The translations under genes were made by a program, and so were the position numbers. Positions 6,893-8,459 of a stretch of 8,459 nucleotides of DNA are shown in pieces. Each line of letters opens with the position of its first letter. The first letter of the stretch is position 1. Under the pieces are notes generated by a model that worked only from the letters and a program-made list of their open reading frames with translations, was not told the origin of the DNA and did no database searches. This stretch comes from Thermoplasmatota archaeon (GTDB lineage Archaea; Thermoplasmatota; E2; DHVEG-1), in assembly GCA_030615845.1 (NCBI GenBank), contig JAUWYM010000022.1, positions 1-8,459 of the forward strand. The letters are read 5' to 3'.

Positions 6893-6944
6893 ATGATGGG
6901 TAGCTTCCACCGCCATATGTGCGAATTATCTTTCGTGAATACTG

Positions 6945-6959
6945 CTTATTATACTTAAA
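6945..6959 (-). promoter_or_regulatory. Candidate box A for the tRNA-Met gene
   Basis: The minus strand reads TTTAAGTATAATAAG here, an AT-rich archaeal box A-like stretch. A start about 26 bases downstream (near 6925) would give a leader of about 30 nt. That leader contains the CCCATC segment needed for the outer splice helix. The rest of 6893-7061 holds no gene I can support. Confidence 0.4.
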
Positions 6960-7061
6960 CTTAGTACCCACTCTAATGCTTTGTGATAAACATATTTTCC
7001 CTATTCTATCGCAAAAGAATCCTTCTGAAGACAAAGATAACAAAAAAGATTTTAAAGGAGC

Positions 7062-7121
7062 ATGTAAATGAGGAAATGGGGAGTTAGATGAATGTAAATG
7101 AGGAAATGGGGAGTTAGATGA
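7062..7121 (+). repeat. Perfect 30-bp tandem duplication carrying RBS and start codon
   Basis: Positions 7062-7091 and 7092-7121 are identical over 30 bp. Each copy contains GGGGAG (7078-7083 and 7108-7113) four bases before an ATG (7088 and 7118). The second ATG starts the small Cys-pair protein. The first opens a nine-codon frame (MNVNEEMGS) whose TAG (7115-7117) touches that ATG. Each copy also holds ATG-led MRKWGVR (7068 and 7098) whose TGA overlaps the next ATG. The first of these follows AAAGGAG (7054-7060) by seven bases. Whether any of the small frames is translated is unknown. Confidence 0.9.
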
Positions 7122-7333
7122 TTCAAAATCAAATTGAAACGCATCTCGTGAGAAAGCAATCGAAATTTCCCGCTGTTTGCAACTACTGTAATAATCCAAT
7201 ATCTTCAGATGATATTTCTTATGTGGAAGAAGGTGTAACAGAACATATCCATTCACTTATCGCTCGGAAATTCTGCTCTGATTGTTATACGAAATATGGT
7301 GAACAGATTCTGTTCAAAGGGAAAAACGAATAA
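7118..7333 (+). CDS. Small CxxC...CxxC putative zinc-binding protein
   Basis: This 71-residue protein has two cysteine pairs, CNYC (21, 24) and CSDC (53, 56), separated by 28 residues, with His43 and His45 between them. That pattern suits a small zinc ribbon or treble-clef fold binding one zinc ion. I do not recognise a named family. The start is supported by GGGGAG four bases upstream, inside the second copy of the 30-bp duplication. No partner gene is evident: its neighbours are tRNA genes on both sides, and the downstream tRNA-Leu has its own TATA box. Nucleic-acid binding is a common role for such proteins but is only a guess here. The coding nature is supported by the ribosome binding site and the conserved-looking Cys spacing. 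Confidence 0.75.
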   Translation: MIQNQIETHLVRKQSKFPAVCNYCNNPISSDDISYVEEGVTEHIHSLIARKFCSDCYTKYGEQILFKGKNE

Positions 7334-7339
7334 ATCACA

Positions 7340-7348
7340 TTTATAAAA
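7340..7348 (+). promoter_or_regulatory. TATA box for the tRNA-Leu gene
   Basis: TTTATAAAA is a near-consensus archaeal box A. Transcription starting about 25 bases downstream (around 7370) would give a leader of about 28 nt before tRNA-Leu. The palindrome AAAAAGCTTTTT (7356-7367) and the T-runs that follow could instead help end the transcript of the upstream small gene. Confidence 0.55.
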
Positions 7349-7398
7349 CAATCATAAAAAGCTTTTTGATAGATGTTTTTATTAGTAGTTTTTATATT

Positions 7399-7586
7399 GC
7401 AGGGGTACCCGAGCTTGGTCTAAGGGGCAGGGCTTAGGTGTGCTTAAAGGCTTGGATAAAATGAATAGAATATCAGGATTAGCAAATAAAAATCAGAGGA
7501 CAGCCCAAATTTGGGCGTTTTCCAGGCCTTAGCACTAGGAAACCCTGTGACGTAGGTCTCCGAGCGTTCAAATCGCTCCCCCTGCA
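7399..7586 (+). tRNA. tRNA-Leu (UAG) with a 103-nt intron
   Basis: This is a class II tRNA with a long variable arm. Acceptor strands GCAGGGG (7399-7405) and CCCCTGC (7579-7585) pair fully, with discriminator A at 7586. The D stem is CCC/GGG. The anticodon stem is CAGGG (7428-7432) with CCCTG (7543-7547). The loop begins CTTAGG, giving anticodon TAG at 7435-7437. The variable arm (7548-7561) forms GAC/GTC, and the T arm is GAGCG, TTCAAAT, CGCTC. The intron lies at the canonical 37/38 site. The spliced product is 85 nt, and CCA is not encoded. It reads CUN leucine codons. The UPF0200 gene starts only about 30 bases after the tRNA, so the two may be cut from one transcript. Confidence 0.95.
7439..7541 (+). 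other. Canonical tRNA intron (position 37/38) with bulge-helix-bulge motif
   Basis: The splice motif is strict. The central helix CTTA (7433-7436) pairs with TAGG (7536-7539), including one G-U. The bulges are GGT (7437-7439) and AAA (7540-7542), cut after the second base in each. The intron then forms a long imperfect stem: GTGCT with AGCAC, AA with TT, and GGCTTGGA (7449-7456) with TCCAGGCC (7521-7528). A 64-nt apical region (7457-7520) includes the self-complementary 14-mer GCCCAAATTTGGGC (7503-7516), which can form a 5-bp hairpin. I see no consensus box C/D pair in it. Confidence 0.9.
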
Positions 7587-7616
7587 CTATTTTACATGAG
7601 TGGTGAAACCTTGAAA

Positions 7617-8174
7617 ATGCTTGCCTTTACAGGGATGCCTGCATCAGGAAAATCAGTAGCTGTACAAATTGCAAAAGAAAAAAACATACCTGTCATTCGA
7701 ATGGGTGATGCAGTTTGGGAGGAAACAAAAAAACAGGGATTCAAGCTTGGTGATAAAAACGTTGGATGCGTGGCAAACAGTATGCGTGAGAAATACGGCA
7801 ACGATATCTGGGCACAAAGAACCATTGAAAAAATAAAATTGCTACATAAAACAGATAATCTTGTTATCGATGGGATACGTAACCGTGAAGAAATCGATTT
7901 TTTTAAAAAAGAGCTAGGCAGTGATTTCGTTGTTATTGCAATTCATGCTTCTGATGAAACGCGGAAAAAACGTGTTCTTGCCCGTGGTAGAAAAGACGAC
8001 AGCAAAGAGATAAAAGATATTGAAGAGCGAGACAGACGGGAACTAGGCTGGGGTCTTGGAGAAGTTATTATATCTGCAGATATTACGATTTTAAATGAAG
8101 GAAGTATCGATGAATTCCAAGATAAAATCAGAAAAACATTGGATGAAATCCAGAATGGGAGTCCTCAAAAATAG
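7617..8174 (+). CDS. UPF0200 family P-loop protein, dephospho-CoA-kinase-like
   Basis: This protein (185 residues from ATG 7617) matches the archaeal UPF0200 family of small P-loop nucleotide-binding proteins related to adenylate and dephospho-CoA kinases. The Walker A motif GMPASGKS is at 6-13. RMGDAVWEE (28-36), the SMREKYGNDIWAQRT stretch, VIDGIRNREEI (83-93), a lid-like RGRKDDS (123-129) and ERDRRELGWGLGEVI (137-151) are all family signatures. Substrate and pathway are not established. An in-frame ATG at 7596 and a TTG at 7611 would lengthen it. I chose 7617 because family members start just before the AFTGMP strand and because GGTGA (7602-7606) lies ten bases upstream; the 7596 ATG has no such site and begins nine bases after the tRNA. 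It is convergent with the next gene, with a 9-bp gap. Confidence 0.9.
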   Translation: MLAFTGMPASGKSVAVQIAKEKNIPVIRMGDAVWEETKKQGFKLGDKNVGCVANSMREKYGNDIWAQRTIEKIKLLHKTDNLVIDGIRNREEIDFFKKELGSDFVVIAIHASDETRKKRVLARGRKDDSKEIKDIEERDRRELGWGLGEVIISADITILNEGSIDEFQDKIRKTLDEIQNGSPQK

Positions 8175-8183
8175 TAAACAGAA

Positions 8184-8459
8184 CTATGATTTTTTCTTTT
8201 TATAAACCAAGGTGCCTAAGATGAGCAGAGATATTGCTACAACTGCTACAATAACAATATCTGATAGAGGGATTTGATCTTGATTATTGTTAATTGCTTC
8301 TTCTCCAGGGGTGTCTATATATACTCTAATAGCCTGTTCTAAATTGAAAAATCCTCCCAGTTTTCCTGCTTTAAAGGTAACCCATGTCTCCCAATGTTTA
8401 TCCAAGAGCTCCTCGTTTTCTGGGATATCTAAGTAGATATAAAAATCTCCAGCACTATA
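8184..8459 (-). CDS. C-terminal end of a membrane-anchored surface protein (5' end outside window)
   Basis: The minus-strand frame is open to the window edge, giving 91 residues of a longer protein whose start is to the right. The fragment begins with a beta-rich region (YSAGDFYIYLDIPENEELL, then HWETWVTFKAG and AIRVYIDTP), like an extracellular Ig-type or similar sandwich. It continues through an Asn/Gln-rich linker to one hydrophobic segment (IVIVAVVAISLLILGTLVY) and ends in KKKKS. That layout indicates a protein outside the cell held by a C-terminal membrane anchor with a short basic cytoplasmic tail. The TTG at 8405 is an internal codon, not a likely start. I do not recognise the family. 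It mirrors the gene at 573-1313, which is anchored at its N-terminus. Confidence 0.75.
   Translation of the reverse strand, partial: YSAGDFYIYLDIPENEELLDKHWETWVTFKAGKLGGFFNLEQAIRVYIDTPGEEAINNNQDQIPLSDIVIVAVVAISLLILGTLVYKKKKS

Noticed and set aside
6891..7256. 121-codon minus-strand open frame across the tRNA-Met leader, the duplication and the Cys-pair gene
   Set aside because: It ends at the tRNA-Met exon, contains a Ser-Pro-Phe-Pro-His repeat that is only the 30-bp duplication read backwards, and has low-complexity composition. The plus-strand gene explains the region better.
7503..7516. The palindrome GCCCAAATTTGGGC as a protein-binding operator
   Set aside because: It lies inside the tRNA intron, where an RNA hairpin is the simpler explanation, and no promoter lies next to it.
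7457..7520. A box C/D guide RNA inside the tRNA-Leu intron
   Set aside because: The ATGAATA and ATCAG stretches do not match the RTGATGA and CTGA boxes, and I could not pair a convincing kink-turn.

Overview
This window looks like a piece of an AT-rich archaeal chromosome, most likely from the Euryarchaeota in the broad sense. The evidence is an archaeal-type Pelota, a UPF0200 kinase-like protein, tRNA genes without encoded CCA, two tRNA introns with bulge-helix-bulge (BHB) splice motifs, TATA-type promoter boxes, and GGTGA- or GAGG-type ribosome binding sites. The lipobox protein with an Ig-like domain and a caspase-like domain, and the single-span surface proteins, remind me of uncultivated Thermoplasmatota-type lineages. 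That placement is inference only.

Layout. Positions 3-536 (+) hold the C-terminal half of Pelota (ribosome rescue), which ends against a convergent block of minus-strand genes: an N-terminally anchored surface protein (573-1313), an AmrS-type radical SAM enzyme (1465-2475), a caspase-like lipoprotein (2503-3804) and thiamine-monophosphate kinase ThiL (3905 to about 4891). ThiL is divergent from purM (4971-5996, +), and a perfect 9-bp inverted repeat spans the space between them. purM meets a membrane ICMT/PEMT-like methyltransferase (6001-6720, -) tail to tail with a 4-bp gap. Next come an initiator tRNA-Met (6788-6892, -), a small CxxC/CxxC protein (7118-7333, +) preceded by a perfect 30-bp tandem duplication of its start region, an intron-containing tRNA-Leu(UAG) (7399-7586, +), a UPF0200 P-loop protein (to 8174, +), and the C-terminal end of a membrane-anchored surface protein (8184 to the window edge, -).

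How the parts connect. PurM makes AIR, the last common intermediate of purine and thiamine-pyrimidine synthesis, and ThiL makes the final thiamine diphosphate, so the divergent pair sits at both ends of that branch. The two enzymes also belong to the same fold superfamily. The other neighbours show no obvious shared pathway.

Main discovery. The initiator tRNA-Met gene appears to be interrupted in its acceptor stem, between positions 4 and 5, by a 30-nt intron. As it stands the gene has a mismatched acceptor stem. Removing the 30 nt at the cuts predicted by a strict 3-nt bulge / 4-bp helix / 3-nt bulge motif restores a perfect 7-bp acceptor stem with the A1-U72 pair typical of initiators. The outer helix of the motif uses the 5' leader and the nucleotides that later form the acceptor and D stems, so splicing should have to come before tRNA folding and 5' trimming.
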